The notes: generated by a model not told the origin, from the letters alone. A stretch of 53,574 bases of DNA from an uncultured Oscillibacter sp. (GCA_900544615.1 UQVS01000015.1:1-53574); one strand, 5' to 3'; positions 24,724-33,743 are shown, counted from the stretch's first letter. Numbers and translations: made by a program.

Positions 24724-25557
24724 ATGGATGCAAAAAAATGCAGCGTACTGGCGGCAGAGATCCGGCTGGAAACCCTGAAGGTCATCCACTCCCGCGGCTT
24801 CGGCCATGTGGGCGGATCTATGGATCTGGCGGATCTGATGGCTGTTCTGTACGGTGAGGTCATGAAATTTGACCCCAAGAATCCCCGTTGGGAGGATCGT
24901 GACTGGCTGGTACTCAGCAAGGGTCACGCCGGCCCCGTGGCCTATGCCACCTTCGGTCTCATGGGCTTCTACCCCTTGGAGGAAGCCTACACCCTGAACC
25001 AGCCCCACACCAAGTTCCCCAGCCACACCGACCGCAAGCTCACCCCCGGCGTGGATCTGACTACCGGCTCTCTGGGCCAGGGCGCTTCCACCGCTGCCGG
25101 CGCTGCTCTGGGCAATAAGATCGACGGCCGCACCAGTCACGTTTTCTGCGTCGTCGGCGACGGCGAAGCGGATGAGGGCGAGGTCTGGGAGGCGTTCCAG
25201 TTTGCCTATGCCCACAAGCTGGACAACCTGATCTACTTCATTGATAAGAACGGCTACCAGCTGGACGGCCCTACCGACGACATCCTGCCCCACGGCGACA
25301 TCGCCAAGAAGGCCGCGTCCTTCGGCCTGTATACCCAGGAGATCGACGGTCACGATGTGCAGGCCATCTACGACGCCATCCAGAACGCCTATGCCAACAA
25401 GGGCGTCCCCAGTTGCATCGTACTGGACACCTGCAAGGGCAAGGGCGCAACCTTCGCCGAGCCGAAGCATGACCACTCCTCTCAGCCCAACGAGGAACAG
25501 TGGGCCGAGGCTATCGCAGCTTCCGAACAGGCTCTGGAAGCTATCAAGAACGCTTAA
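24724..25557 (+). CDS. transketolase, N-terminal (TPP-binding) subunit
   Basis: First half of a two-gene transketolase, 277 residues. It carries the TPP/Mg-binding motif GDGEADEGEVWEAF...NLIYFIDKNGYQ and the active-site stretches HSRGFGHVGGSMDLADLM, LSKGHAGPVAYATFG and GSLGQGASTAAGAALG. It transfers two-carbon ketol units in the non-oxidative pentose phosphate pathway. The split form is common in clostridia and archaea. ATG at 24724 lies about 13 bases from AGGAAAGG; a GTG three codons earlier is closer to that site and could be used instead. The gene for the C-terminal half follows after 14 bases. Confidence 0.93.
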   Translation: MDAKKCSVLAAEIRLETLKVIHSRGFGHVGGSMDLADLMAVLYGEVMKFDPKNPRWEDRDWLVLSKGHAGPVAYATFGLMGFYPLEEAYTLNQPHTKFPSHTDRKLTPGVDLTTGSLGQGASTAAGAALGNKIDGRTSHVFCVVGDGEADEGEVWEAFQFAYAHKLDNLIYFIDKNGYQLDGPTDDILPHGDIAKKAASFGLYTQEIDGHDVQAIYDAIQNAYANKGVPSCIVLDTCKGKGATFAEPKHDHSSQPNEEQWAEAIAASEQALEAIKNA

Positions 25558-25571
25558 GGAGGGTGCGAGCA

Positions 25572-26546
25572 ATGAGTGTAAAAGTAATTGGAAAGCATGA
25601 AAAGGACTCCCGCGCCTGCCGTGACGCGCTGGCTCTGACACTGAATGAAATGATGGCTCAGGACAAGTCCATCGTCTATGTGGACTGCGACCTGATGGGC
25701 TGCATCAACACCAAGCAGCTGCGGAAAAACTACCCTGACCGGGCCTTCGAGGCCGGCATTGCCGAGGGCAACGCCGCTGGCGTAGCCGCCGGTCTGGCCG
25801 CTGCCGGCAAGAAGGTGTTCTTCCATTCCTTCGGCACCTTCTCCTCCCGCCGCTGCTACGATCAGATCTATATGTCCGCCGCTTATGCCGGACTGCCCGT
25901 TCACGTCCTCGGCTCTGACGCCGGCGTTACCGCCGCGTTCAACGGCGGCACCCATATGCCGCTGGAGGATGCCGCCATGTACCTGAGCATCCCTGAGACC
26001 ACCGTGCTGGATCCCGCCGACTATGCCCAGTTGGAGTGCATCACCCGCCAGCTGCCCGGCATTACCAAGGGCGTGACCTACACCCGTTTCGTCCGCAAGG
26101 GCATCGTCAAGGTCTATGAGGACGGTTCCGAGTTCCCCATCGGCAAGGGCGTTGTGCTCCACGAAAGCGACAAGGACGTGGCCACCATCATCACCTCCGG
26201 CATCATGGTGGACGAGTCCCTGAAGGCCTATGAAGCCCTTCAGGCTGAGGGCATCTCCGTCCGGGTCATCGATATGTTCACCTGGAAGCCGCTGGACGAG
26301 GAGCTGGTCATCAAGGCCGCCAAAGAGACCGGCGCCATCGTCACCGCCGAAAACCACAATGTCACCTGCGGTCTCGGCAGCGTGGTTGCTAACTGCCTTG
26401 CCAGGAACTGCCCCGCCATTCAGGAGTTCGTGGGCGTGCAGGATCTGTTCGGTCAGGTCGGCCCTCAGGACTTCCTGATGGACGAGTACGGTCTCCGGGC
26501 CGCCAATATCGTGGCTGCTGTCAAAAAGGCCGTGGCCCGCAAGTAA
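25572..26546 (+). CDS. transketolase, C-terminal (pyrimidine-binding) subunit
   Basis: Second half of the split transketolase, 324 residues, supplying the pyrimidine-binding domain (catalytic Glu region in FEAGIAEGNAAGVAAGLAA and FHSFGTFSSRRCYDQI) and the C-terminal domain (VRVIDMFTWKPLDEELV). ATG follows AAGGAGGGTGCGAGCA, directly after the stop of the first half. A similar two-gene layout is used by other two-subunit TPP enzymes such as 1-deoxyxylulose-5-phosphate synthase-like and sugar-specific transketolases, so the exact sugar phosphate substrate is not certain. It is co-directional with a 4-hydroxybutyrate dehydrogenase-like gene 76 bases downstream. Confidence 0.93.
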   Translation: MSVKVIGKHEKDSRACRDALALTLNEMMAQDKSIVYVDCDLMGCINTKQLRKNYPDRAFEAGIAEGNAAGVAAGLAAAGKKVFFHSFGTFSSRRCYDQIYMSAAYAGLPVHVLGSDAGVTAAFNGGTHMPLEDAAMYLSIPETTVLDPADYAQLECITRQLPGITKGVTYTRFVRKGIVKVYEDGSEFPIGKGVVLHESDKDVATIITSGIMVDESLKAYEALQAEGISVRVIDMFTWKPLDEELVIKAAKETGAIVTAENHNVTCGLGSVVANCLARNCPAIQEFVGVQDLFGQVGPQDFLMDEYGLRAANIVAAVKKAVARK

Positions 26547-26622
26547 GTTCGGATACCCGGCAGAGCCTTTCGGCTCTGTCCGTATCACAATAAACTTCAA
26601 TCTTAAAAAGGAGACTTCAATC

Positions 26623-27798
26623 ATGGATGCTTTTTCCGCTTCTCTGATGGCCGATAAGCGCGAAATCATTTTCGCTCCCACCGTGTACAAGTTCCAGACC
26701 TTCGCTCAGATGGCCGAGGAATTCAAACTGGGCGAGCGGGACGTGGTACTCACCAACGAGTTCATCTACACTCCCTTCATGAAGGATCTGAACCTGAAGT
26801 GTAATTTCGTGTTTCAGGAGAAGTTCGGTGCCGGTGAGCCTTCCGAGGCCATGATCCAGACCATGTACGATGCAATCCCCTATGAAAGCTATGACCGTGT
26901 GATTGCCGTGGGCGGCGGCGCCATCATGGATCTGTGCAAGCTGCTGGGCTGCAAGCGGCCCGACACCGTGCATAACCTGTACTTCAAGCGTTTCCCCGTC
27001 CAGCATGAGAAGGACGTCATCGCCATTCCCACCACCTGCGGCACCGGCTCCGAGTGTACCAACATCTCCGTGGCCATCGTCAAGGACGAGAAGGACGGCG
27101 TTCTCACCGGCGGCGAGACCAAGCTGGGGCTGGTGTCTGACGACATCATCCCCAACAAGGTGTGCCTGATCCCCGACCTCATCAAGACCCTGCCCTACAA
27201 GCCTTTCGCCTGCTCCGCCATCGACGCGCTGGTACACGCCACCGAGTCTTTCCTCAGCCCCCACCGCAAAACCATGACCAGCGAGCTGTTCAGTGAGAAG
27301 GCCATGGACATGATCCTCAAGGGCTTCAAGCTCATCGACGAAAAGGGTCGGGACGCCCGCTTCGAGTATCTGGATCAGTTCGTCACCGCTTCCTTCTACG
27401 CCGGCATCGCCTTCCTGAAAGCTGGCTGCGGCCCTGTCCACGGCATGAGCTTCCCTCTGGGCGGCACCTACCATGTCCCCCACGGCGAGTCCAACTATAT
27501 GCTCTTCGGCGCCATCATGGACTACTACGACGCGCATAATCCCGACGGCGAGATCATGAAGTTCAAGGAGCTGGTGGCCCGGATTCTGGGCTGTGAGGTC
27601 AAGGATGCCATTCCCGAAATGAACGCCCTGCTCCAGCGCATCCTGCCCCTGCGTCCTCTGCGGGACTGCGGCTTCACCGAGGCTGATTTCAAGATCTTCC
27701 CCCAGAGCGTGGAGACCAACCAGCAGCGTCTCATGACCAACGCTTACTATCCCTTCGATCTGGAGAGCGAAGAGGCCATCTACCGCAAGTGCTACTAA
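26623..27798 (+). CDS. iron-containing alcohol dehydrogenase, 4-hydroxybutyrate dehydrogenase-like
   Basis: Group III (Fe-dependent) alcohol dehydrogenase of 391 residues. The N-terminus (APTVYKFQTFAQMAEEF), VLTNEFIYTPFMKDLN and FQEKFGAGEPS closely follow clostridial NAD-dependent 4-hydroxybutyrate dehydrogenases (C. kluyveri, C. aminobutyricum) as I remember them. The nucleotide-binding AVGGGAIMDLCKLLG, PTTCGTGSE, and the metal-binding Asp/His set (DALVHATES, CGPVHGMSFPLGGTYHVPHGE) are intact. It would interconvert succinate semialdehyde and 4-hydroxybutyrate. No 4-hydroxybutyryl-CoA genes lie here, and the neighbouring transketolase is unexpected. It may act on another short omega-hydroxy acid or aldehyde. 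Confidence 0.82.
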   Translation: MDAFSASLMADKREIIFAPTVYKFQTFAQMAEEFKLGERDVVLTNEFIYTPFMKDLNLKCNFVFQEKFGAGEPSEAMIQTMYDAIPYESYDRVIAVGGGAIMDLCKLLGCKRPDTVHNLYFKRFPVQHEKDVIAIPTTCGTGSECTNISVAIVKDEKDGVLTGGETKLGLVSDDIIPNKVCLIPDLIKTLPYKPFACSAIDALVHATESFLSPHRKTMTSELFSEKAMDMILKGFKLIDEKGRDARFEYLDQFVTASFYAGIAFLKAGCGPVHGMSFPLGGTYHVPHGESNYMLFGAIMDYYDAHNPDGEIMKFKELVARILGCEVKDAIPEMNALLQRILPLRPLRDCGFTEADFKIFPQSVETNQQRLMTNAYYPFDLESEEAIYRKCY

Positions 27799-27806
27799 GC
27801 TGTGCA

Positions 27807-27840
27807 AAGTCCCCGGCTTTAAGCCGGGGACTTCTCTATT
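27807..27840 (+). terminator. terminator of the transketolase/dehydrogenase operon
   Basis: AAGTCCCCGGC and GCCGGGGACTT form an 11-bp stem around TTTAA (27807-27833), followed by CTCTATTTT. It starts 8 bases after the dehydrogenase stop. Confidence 0.8.
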
Positions 27841-27877
27841 TTGGAGCAGATCCCGCGTTTCTGCCCGCAGATTTTTC

Positions 27878-27906
27878 TTGCATTTTGTCCTACAGTCGAT
27901 TAAAAT
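27878..27906 (+). promoter_or_regulatory. ssnA promoter
   Basis: TTGCAT (27878-27883), 17-base spacer, TAAAAT (27901-27906). The predicted start of transcription is near 27913, giving a leader of about 135 bases. Confidence 0.72.
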
Positions 27907-27912
27907 AAGGGT

Positions 27913-28023
27913 ACAGGTAAATATGGCAAAGATTGACGGCTGCAACGGAGTGCCACGCGCACGGGCTGACACCTGTCACTTTGCGCGGCAGGTGTTCCGA
28001 ACCATCGGAACGCCTTTTCTTTT
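27913..28023 (+). promoter_or_regulatory. structured ssnA leader ending in a terminator (candidate riboswitch)
   Basis: The leader can form TGGCA/TGCCA (27924-27928 with 27951-27955) and CGCGC/GCGCG (27956-27960 with 27983-27987). ACAGGT (27913-27918) can pair with ACCTGT (27971-27976), and that same strand can instead pair as ACACCTG/CAGGTGT (27969-27975 with 27989-27995). It ends in an intrinsic terminator GTTCCGA-ACCA-TCGGAAC (27994-28011) followed by GCCTTTTCTTTT, before the ribosome binding site. Alternative stems plus terminator suggest control by transcription termination. I recall a published candidate RNA motif named after ssnA but could not check whether this matches it. Confidence 0.6.
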
Positions 28024-28047
28024 ATCAATTTCAAAGGGGGACGTATC

Positions 28048-29391
28048 ATGACACTTGTTACCAACGGGCGGCTCATCACCCGCGACCCGGAGGGACGGGG
28101 CTATTATGAGCGCGGCGCTGTAGCCTACGAGGGTACGAAGATCGTAGAAGTGGGCGAGGAAGCCGTTCTGAAAGCCAGATACCCGCAGGCAGAGATCATC
28201 GACGCCAAGGGCGGCGTGATCATGCCGGCTTTCATCAATGCCCATACTCATATCTACTCCGCCCTCGCCCGCGGCCTCTCCATCACAGGCAACAACCCCA
28301 CCAATTTTTACGAGGTTCTGGACGGAACCTGGTGGGCCATTGACCGCCATCTGATGATGGAGGGCACCCGTGCCAGCGCCACCGCCCTCTATATCGACTC
28401 CATCAAGCAGGGCGTGACCACGATTTTCGACCACCACGCCAGCTACGGCGAGATCCCCGGCACTCTCCACACCATTGCAGAGGAGAGCAAGCGGCTGGGT
28501 CTGCGCTCCTGCCTGTGCTACGAGGTCAGCGACCGGGACGGCGAGGAGAAGTGCTTGCAGGCCATTCAGGAAAACGCCGACTTCATCGCGGAATGCGAGA
28601 AGAACAAGGATCCCATGCTGGCGGCCATGTTCGGCGGCCACGCGCTGTTCACCATTTCCGACAAGACCTTTGACCGCATGGTGGCGGCCAACAACGGCCG
28701 CACCGGCTATCATATCCACGTCTCCGAGGGCATGAACGACGTGTACGACAGCCTCCAGAACTATGGCCGCCGCCCCGTGCAGCGCTTGCAGGATCACGGG
28801 ATCTTAGGCCCCAAGACCATTCTGGGGCACTGCATCCACGTCAACACCGCCGAAATGGAGATCATTCAGGAAACCGGCACCATGGTGGTGAATAACCCGG
28901 AGAGCAACATGGGCAACGCCATCGGCATCTGCCCAGTGCTTCAGTTCTACAAGCGGGGCATCCTGCTGGGCATGGGAACCGACGCCTACACCAACGATAT
29001 GCTGGAATCCCTGAAGGTGGCGCTCTGCTCCCAGCGGAGCCAGAACTGCCTGCCCAACGTAGGCTGGTGCGAGGTCACGGATATGCTCTTTAAGAACAAC
29101 GCCAAAATCGGCGCCAGATACTTCCCCGATGAGCTGGGCGTCCTGAAAGCCGGAGCCGCGGCGGATATCATCGTCATGGACTACAAGCCCTTTACCCCCT
29201 TCTCCGACGAGAATATCGACGGCCACATGATCTTCGGCATGACCGGCCGTCAGTGCCAGACCACCATTGCCGCCGGCAAGGTGCTGATGCAGGATCGCCA
29301 GCTTGTGGGCATCGACGAGGAGGCAGAAAACGCCCACATTCTGGAAGCCGCCAAGAAGCTGTGGGGCGACCTGAACAACAGAGCGTACTGA
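28048..29391 (+). CDS. ssnA: putative aminohydrolase SsnA
   Basis: Amidohydrolase-superfamily enzyme of 447 residues, related to chlorohydrolase/guanine-deaminase-type TIM barrels. Metal ligands are in FINAHTHIYSALARG, HIHVSEGMNDVYD, LGHCIHVN and LGMGTDAYTND. SsnA is encoded with YgfK, xanthine-dehydrogenase-like and other genes in anaerobic purine degradation clusters of gut bacteria, and is thought to deaminate or hydrolyse a purine-derived intermediate; its exact substrate is not established to my knowledge. ATG follows AAAGGGGGACGTATC. It is followed by ygfK after 29 bases, forming a two-gene operon behind the structured leader. Confidence 0.92.
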   Translation: MTLVTNGRLITRDPEGRGYYERGAVAYEGTKIVEVGEEAVLKARYPQAEIIDAKGGVIMPAFINAHTHIYSALARGLSITGNNPTNFYEVLDGTWWAIDRHLMMEGTRASATALYIDSIKQGVTTIFDHHASYGEIPGTLHTIAEESKRLGLRSCLCYEVSDRDGEEKCLQAIQENADFIAECEKNKDPMLAAMFGGHALFTISDKTFDRMVAANNGRTGYHIHVSEGMNDVYDSLQNYGRRPVQRLQDHGILGPKTILGHCIHVNTAEMEIIQETGTMVVNNPESNMGNAIGICPVLQFYKRGILLGMGTDAYTNDMLESLKVALCSQRSQNCLPNVGWCEVTDMLFKNNAKIGARYFPDELGVLKAGAAADIIVMDYKPFTPFSDENIDGHMIFGMTGRQCQTTIAAGKVLMQDRQLVGIDEEAENAHILEAAKKLWGDLNNRAY

Positions 29392-29420
29392 AAAACTGAC
29401 TGAATAAATGAGGTGTGAAT

Positions 29421-32372
29421 ATGTCTGAGTTAATGACCCCCATTCCCTTCCGGCAGCTGATGACGTGGATCACCACGGAATATGCCGGAGAGGGTTCCGT
29501 GTTCGGCGTTCACCGCCCCTTCCATCCCAGCGGCAAGACCCTGCCCATTTTCGGGGAGACCATTGAGACGCCCTTTGGCCCTGCCGCCGGTCCCAACACT
29601 CAGCTGGCTCAGAACATCGTGGCAGGTTACTTCGGCGGCGCCCGGTTCTTTGAGCTGAAAACCGTTCAGAAGATGGACGGTGCAGAGCTGGCCGCCTGCA
29701 TCAACCGCCCCTGCATTCTGGCGGAGGACGAGTGCTACAACTGCGAGTGGTCCACGGAACTGACCGTCCCGCAGGCCTTTGAGGAATACGTGAAGGCGTG
29801 GTGCGCCTGCAAGATGCTGGCGAAGCTGTACGGTCTTGGCGACCCCAACGGGTTCGTGTTCAATATGTCCGTAGGCTATGATCTGGAGGGCATCCGGGGC
29901 AAAAAGGTGGACACCTTCCTGAACGGCATGATGAACGCCGCCGAAACACCCATTTTCAAGGAGTGCATTGCCGTTCTCCATGAGCTGTTCCCGGCGGAAA
30001 GTGCTTTCATTGACGGCATTTCCCCCCGAATTTCCCGCTCCGTGACCCTTTCCACCCTCCATGGCTGCCCGCCGGACGAGATCGAGCGCATCGCCACCTA
30101 CCTCATCACGGAAAAGGATCTCCACACCTTCGTCAAGTGCAATCCCACGCTGCTGGGCTATGAAACAGCCCGCTCCATTCTGGATGAAATGGGCTACAAC
30201 TATATTGCCTTTGACGATCACCATTTCAGGGAAGATCTGCAATACAAGGACGCCGTTCCCATGTTCCACCGGCTGGAAAAGCTGGCGGCGGACCGCGGTC
30301 TGGAATTTGGCCTGAAGCTCAGCAACACCTTCCCGGTGGATGTCAAGCAGAATGAGCTGCCCAGTGAAGAGATGTATATGGCAGGCAAAAGCCTCTTCCC
30401 TCTGACCACCACCATGGCCGCCCGGCTGAGCCGGGAATTCGGCGGCAGGCTGCGTCTTTCCTACGCCGGCGGCGCTGACGCCTTCAACATCGACAAGCTG
30501 TTTGCCTGCGGCATCTGGCCCATCACCATGGCCACTACGGAGCTGAAACCCGGCGGCTACCAGCGCTTCACCCAGATCGGCGAAATTCTGGACAAGCTGG
30601 ACTTCAAGCCCTTCACCGGCGTGGATGTGCTGGGCATCGACGCGCTGGCCCTTTCCGCCCGGCGGGACAAGTACCACCTGAAGGACATCAAGCCCCTGCC
30701 CCGGCGGAAGCTGACGGAAAAGGTTCCCCTGCTGGACTGCTTCACCGCCCCCTGCGAAGGCGGCTGCCCCATCCGGCAGGACATCCCGGAATACATTGAG
30801 CTGTGCCGCAAGGGCAAGTATACCGAAGCGCTGGCGCTTATCACGGAGAAAAACGCCCTGCCCTTCACCACCGGCACCATCTGCGCCCACCGCTGCCAGA
30901 CCAAGTGTACCCGGAACTACTACGATGATCCCGTCCAGATCCGCGCCACCAAGCTGATTGCGGCGGAGCATGGCTATGACGGCCTGATGGCCTCCCTGAA
31001 AAAACCGGAACCGGTGACAGACGGCCGGAGAGCCGCCATCATCGGCGGCGGCCCCACCGGTATTGCCGCAGCGTACTTTTTGGGCCGGGCCGGTATCCCC
31101 GTGACCATTTTTGAAAAGAGCCACAAGCTGGGCGGCGTTCCCCGTCTGGTGATCCCCGGCTTCCGCATCCGTGAGGAAGCCATGGAAAAAGATATTGCCC
31201 TGATGCAGTTCTACGGCGCTGAGGTAAAGCTGAACACCCCCGCTCCCTCTGTTGCGGAGCTGAAAGCCATGGGCTACACCCACATTTTCTTCGCCGTAGG
31301 CGCAGGGAAAGCCGGAAAGCTGGACATTCCCGGCAATGTGGTGCCGGTGATTCAGTGGCTACGGGATCTGAAGGCAGAAAAGGAAGTCCCGCTGGGCCAT
31401 GTAGCCGTGGTGGGCGGCGGCAACACCGCTATGGACGCCGCCCGCGCCGCGCTTCGTGCCGGGGCGCTGACCTCCACGCTGGTATACCGCCGGACGAAGA
31501 AATATATGCCTGCCGACGCGGAGGAACTGGAGCTGGCCATGGCCGACGGCGTCCGGTTCCTGGAGCTGGTGGCTCCAGTAGAGCAGGCCAACGGCAAGCT
31601 GAGATGCGAGGTCATGAAGCTGGGCGATCCCGATGAAAAGGGCCGCCGCAGCCCCGTCCCCACCGGGGAATTCACCGAGATCGACTGCGATACGGTGATC
31701 GCCGCCGTGGGCGAGCGGGTGGACAGCGATCTCTTCACCGCCAACGGCATCGCAGTCAACGCCAAGGGGATTCCCGACTTCCGCACCAATCTGGAAAACG
31801 TCTTTGTAGGCGGCGACGCCATGCGCGGCCCCGCCACCGTGGTGGAGGGCATTGCCGACGCCCAGTGGTTTGCCAACGCCGTTATCGGCAGCGTCCCCAC
31901 CGCCGCCATCCCGGATGACGCCCACGCCACCCGTGACGAGGCCATCGCCCGGAAGGGCATCCTCTGCCCGCCCAAGGCCGGATGTGAGGGTGACCGCTGC
32001 CTGCACTGCAATACCGTCTGCCAGGTCTGCGCCGATGTCTGCCCCAACCGGGCCAACGTGGTCGTCACGATGCCGGACGGTCGGCATGAAATTCTTCATG
32101 TGGATCGGATGTGCAACGAATGCGGCAACTGCGCCGTGTTCTGCCCCTACGATTCCGCGCCCTATCGAAACAAATTCACCCTGTTCCTGACACGGGAGGG
32201 CTTCGACGAAAGCCCGGAGAATCAGGGTTTCCTGCCTCTGGACGGCCGGAAGGTGCTGGTGCGGCTGGACGGCAGGGTATTCGAGGCCGATCTGGACGGT
32301 CAGAACGACCTGCCTGCCGATGTGGAAACCTTCATCCTGACAGTGCTGAAGAATTACGCCTACCTGCTGTAA
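29421..32372 (+). CDS. ygfK: putative selenate reductase YgfK (FAD/Fe-S/FMN oxidoreductase)
   Basis: A 983-residue multidomain oxidoreductase. The N-terminal third is a dihydroorotate/dihydropyrimidine dehydrogenase-like FMN barrel (GETIETPFGPAAGPNTQLAQ). The middle (about 430-800) is a GltD-like module with the Fe-S segment CEGGCPIRQDIPEYIELC and CAHRCQTKCTRNYYDDP, an FAD site (AAIIGGGPTGIAAAYFLGRA) and an NAD(P) site (VAVVGGGNTAMDAARAALRA). The C-terminus has ferredoxin-type clusters CLHCNTVCQVCADVCPNRA and CNECGNCAVFCPYDSAP. YgfK was linked to selenate reduction in E. coli but its gene neighbourhoods point to anaerobic purine catabolism. ATG follows TGAGGTGTGAAT. No selenocysteine codon is apparent. 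Confidence 0.93.
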   Translation: MSELMTPIPFRQLMTWITTEYAGEGSVFGVHRPFHPSGKTLPIFGETIETPFGPAAGPNTQLAQNIVAGYFGGARFFELKTVQKMDGAELAACINRPCILAEDECYNCEWSTELTVPQAFEEYVKAWCACKMLAKLYGLGDPNGFVFNMSVGYDLEGIRGKKVDTFLNGMMNAAETPIFKECIAVLHELFPAESAFIDGISPRISRSVTLSTLHGCPPDEIERIATYLITEKDLHTFVKCNPTLLGYETARSILDEMGYNYIAFDDHHFREDLQYKDAVPMFHRLEKLAADRGLEFGLKLSNTFPVDVKQNELPSEEMYMAGKSLFPLTTTMAARLSREFGGRLRLSYAGGADAFNIDKLFACGIWPITMATTELKPGGYQRFTQIGEILDKLDFKPFTGVDVLGIDALALSARRDKYHLKDIKPLPRRKLTEKVPLLDCFTAPCEGGCPIRQDIPEYIELCRKGKYTEALALITEKNALPFTTGTICAHRCQTKCTRNYYDDPVQIRATKLIAAEHGYDGLMASLKKPEPVTDGRRAAIIGGGPTGIAAAYFLGRAGIPVTIFEKSHKLGGVPRLVIPGFRIREEAMEKDIALMQFYGAEVKLNTPAPSVAELKAMGYTHIFFAVGAGKAGKLDIPGNVVPVIQWLRDLKAEKEVPLGHVAVVGGGNTAMDAARAALRAGALTSTLVYRRTKKYMPADAEELELAMADGVRFLELVAPVEQANGKLRCEVMKLGDPDEKGRRSPVPTGEFTEIDCDTVIAAVGERVDSDLFTANGIAVNAKGIPDFRTNLENVFVGGDAMRGPATVVEGIADAQWFANAVIGSVPTAAIPDDAHATRDEAIARKGILCPPKAGCEGDRCLHCNTVCQVCADVCPNRANVVVTMPDGRHEILHVDRMCNECGNCAVFCPYDSAPYRNKFTLFLTREGFDESPENQGFLPLDGRKVLVRLDGRVFEADLDGQNDLPADVETFILTVLKNYAYLL

Positions 32373-32482
32373 AAAGCGCGTTTCACGCAGCCATCCAACT
32401 GCTTTTCATCTATATTTCAGCAGCTTACAAGGCAATCTGCTTTACAGCAATTCAGCATTATTTCTCTGTGAACCCATACGAA

Positions 32483-32514
32483 AGAGACCCCGTATGAAAC
32501 ATACGGGGTCTCTT
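32483..32514. terminator. bidirectional terminator between ygfK and the phosphatase gene
   Basis: A perfect 14-bp stem (AGAGACCCCGTATG and its complement) with an AAA loop, 32483-32513. It sits between two convergent genes; neither side has a long T run, but the stem is strong. Confidence 0.7.
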
Positions 32515-32546
32515 CATGCTTCTGCACATTCCGGCAGTACAACTGC

Positions 32547-33098
32547 TCAGCACAATCGCAGCAGCTCCGCGTTTTTCATTTTGACGCCCCAGAAATCTTT
32601 CAGGGGAATCTGCCGGATCTGGCAGATAATACTGGCATTCATCGCCCCGTGACCCACGATCAGGACATCCTTCCCCTGCCGCAGCAGCGGCTCTGCTGCT
32701 TCCCGCAGGAACGCCCCGGTTCTCTCAAACAGCTCTGCAAGACTTTCACCGCCCTCTGCCGGGGTCACATACGTTTCCGGCGCCCGGAAAAGCAGGTGGA
32801 TCGGATTGTCCGGGTTTTCCGTGAAATCAGTCGTCCCCTCGCAGACGCCAAACCCCATTTCTTCCAGTCTGACGTCCTCGATGATGGGGATGTTCCGTCC
32901 CCGCAGAATGATCTCAGCCGTTTCTCTGGCGCGGATCAGCGGAGAGCAGAAGCACACGTCAAAATGAGTGTCCCGGTACAGCCGCCCGGCCTTCTCCACC
33001 ATTTCCCGGCCCTCCCCGCTGAGGGGGACATCCGTTTTCCCCTGTAACTTGTGAACAGCGTTCCAATCCGTTTTTCCGTGCCGCATGATGTACAGCAT
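32547..33098 (-). CDS. histidine phosphatase family protein
   Basis: Phosphoglycerate-mutase-like phosphatase of 183 residues. The catalytic RHG motif is at the N-terminus (YIMRHGKTDWNAV), the second core Arg lies in SPLIRARETAE, the acid in EEMGFGVCEG and the second His in IVGHGAMNA. Family members act on small phosphorylated metabolites (cobalamin, phosphoserine, fructose-bisphosphate and others); the substrate cannot be read from the sequence. It is downstream of a small XRE regulator gene on the same strand (57-base gap). Confidence 0.88.
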   Translation of the reverse strand: MLYIMRHGKTDWNAVHKLQGKTDVPLSGEGREMVEKAGRLYRDTHFDVCFCSPLIRARETAEIILRGRNIPIIEDVRLEEMGFGVCEGTTDFTENPDNPIHLLFRAPETYVTPAEGGESLAELFERTGAFLREAAEPLLRQGKDVLIVGHGAMNASIICQIRQIPLKDFWGVKMKNAELLRLC

Positions 33099-33155
33099 TT
33101 TTGCTTTCTCCGTTTCATCCTCTGATTCTTCCGCAGCAAGCGCTGCGGAAGCCGG

Positions 33156-33743
33156 TTATTCTTTCTTTTCGCCGTCCGCAGGTTCCCGCTCTGTTTCGAT
33201 CCGATTCCACGCAGCCGCCTGCCAGATCCCTGCCGCCAGAGAACCGATAGCCACGATCACGCACAGCCAGAACAGCCATTCCAGACGGTTGCACAGCAAA
33301 AAGCCATACAGCCCTGTTACCACCCGCTCTGGCGCAGATCCGCCGGAAGGTGTGGCCACCGCGCCGCTGATATAAACTGCCGGGAACAAGGACGCGAAAA
33401 TTCCCAGAAGCAGCAGTCCAAAGGCTGAAATTCCCAGAGGGACTGCCCATGGCAGGATATTTTTCCGTTTCTCCGGCTGCGAAGCCGTCCGCGCACTTTC
33501 ACAGGCAGTCTGTGCCGCCGGTTTTCCTTCCAGCGCTTCCCAGCCCTGTTCTTCCGTCAGCAGCCAGTCCACGCTAACGCCGAAACGCTGCCGCAGCTTT
33601 AACAGGTTCCCCGCATCGGGCAGAGCTGTGCCCTGCTCCCAGCGGGACACAGCCTGCCGGGAAACCTCCAAATACGATGCCAATTCCTCCTGACTGATGC
33701 CCTCCCGCTTCCGCAGGCGAATCAGCTTTTCCGAAAAGGTCAT
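33156..33743 (-). CDS. XRE-family regulator with C-terminal membrane helices
   Basis: A 195-residue protein: helix-turn-helix of the Cro/XRE type (about 5-60, QEELASYLEVSRQAVSRWEQGTA as two stretches QEELASYLEVS and RQAVSRWEQG), a ~35-residue linker, then two hydrophobic helices (about 98-122 and 150-172) and a charged tail. A membrane-tethered DNA-binding protein is a common clostridial design, often autoregulatory or controlling an adjacent gene. ATG follows ACAAGGAGGGAGCGCCT. A minus-strand TAAAAT about 25 bases upstream may be its -10 box. Targets are unknown. Confidence 0.83.
   Translation of the reverse strand: MTFSEKLIRLRKREGISQEELASYLEVSRQAVSRWEQGTALPDAGNLLKLRQRFGVSVDWLLTEEQGWEALEGKPAAQTACESARTASQPEKRKNILPWAVPLGISAFGLLLLGIFASLFPAVYISGAVATPSGGSAPERVVTGLYGFLLCNRLEWLFWLCVIVAIGSLAAGIWQAAAWNRIETEREPADGEKKE

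Noticed and set aside
29430..31283. A 617-codon open frame antisense to ygfK
   Set aside because: Same cause: GC-rich third positions of the real gene leave few stops on the other strand.
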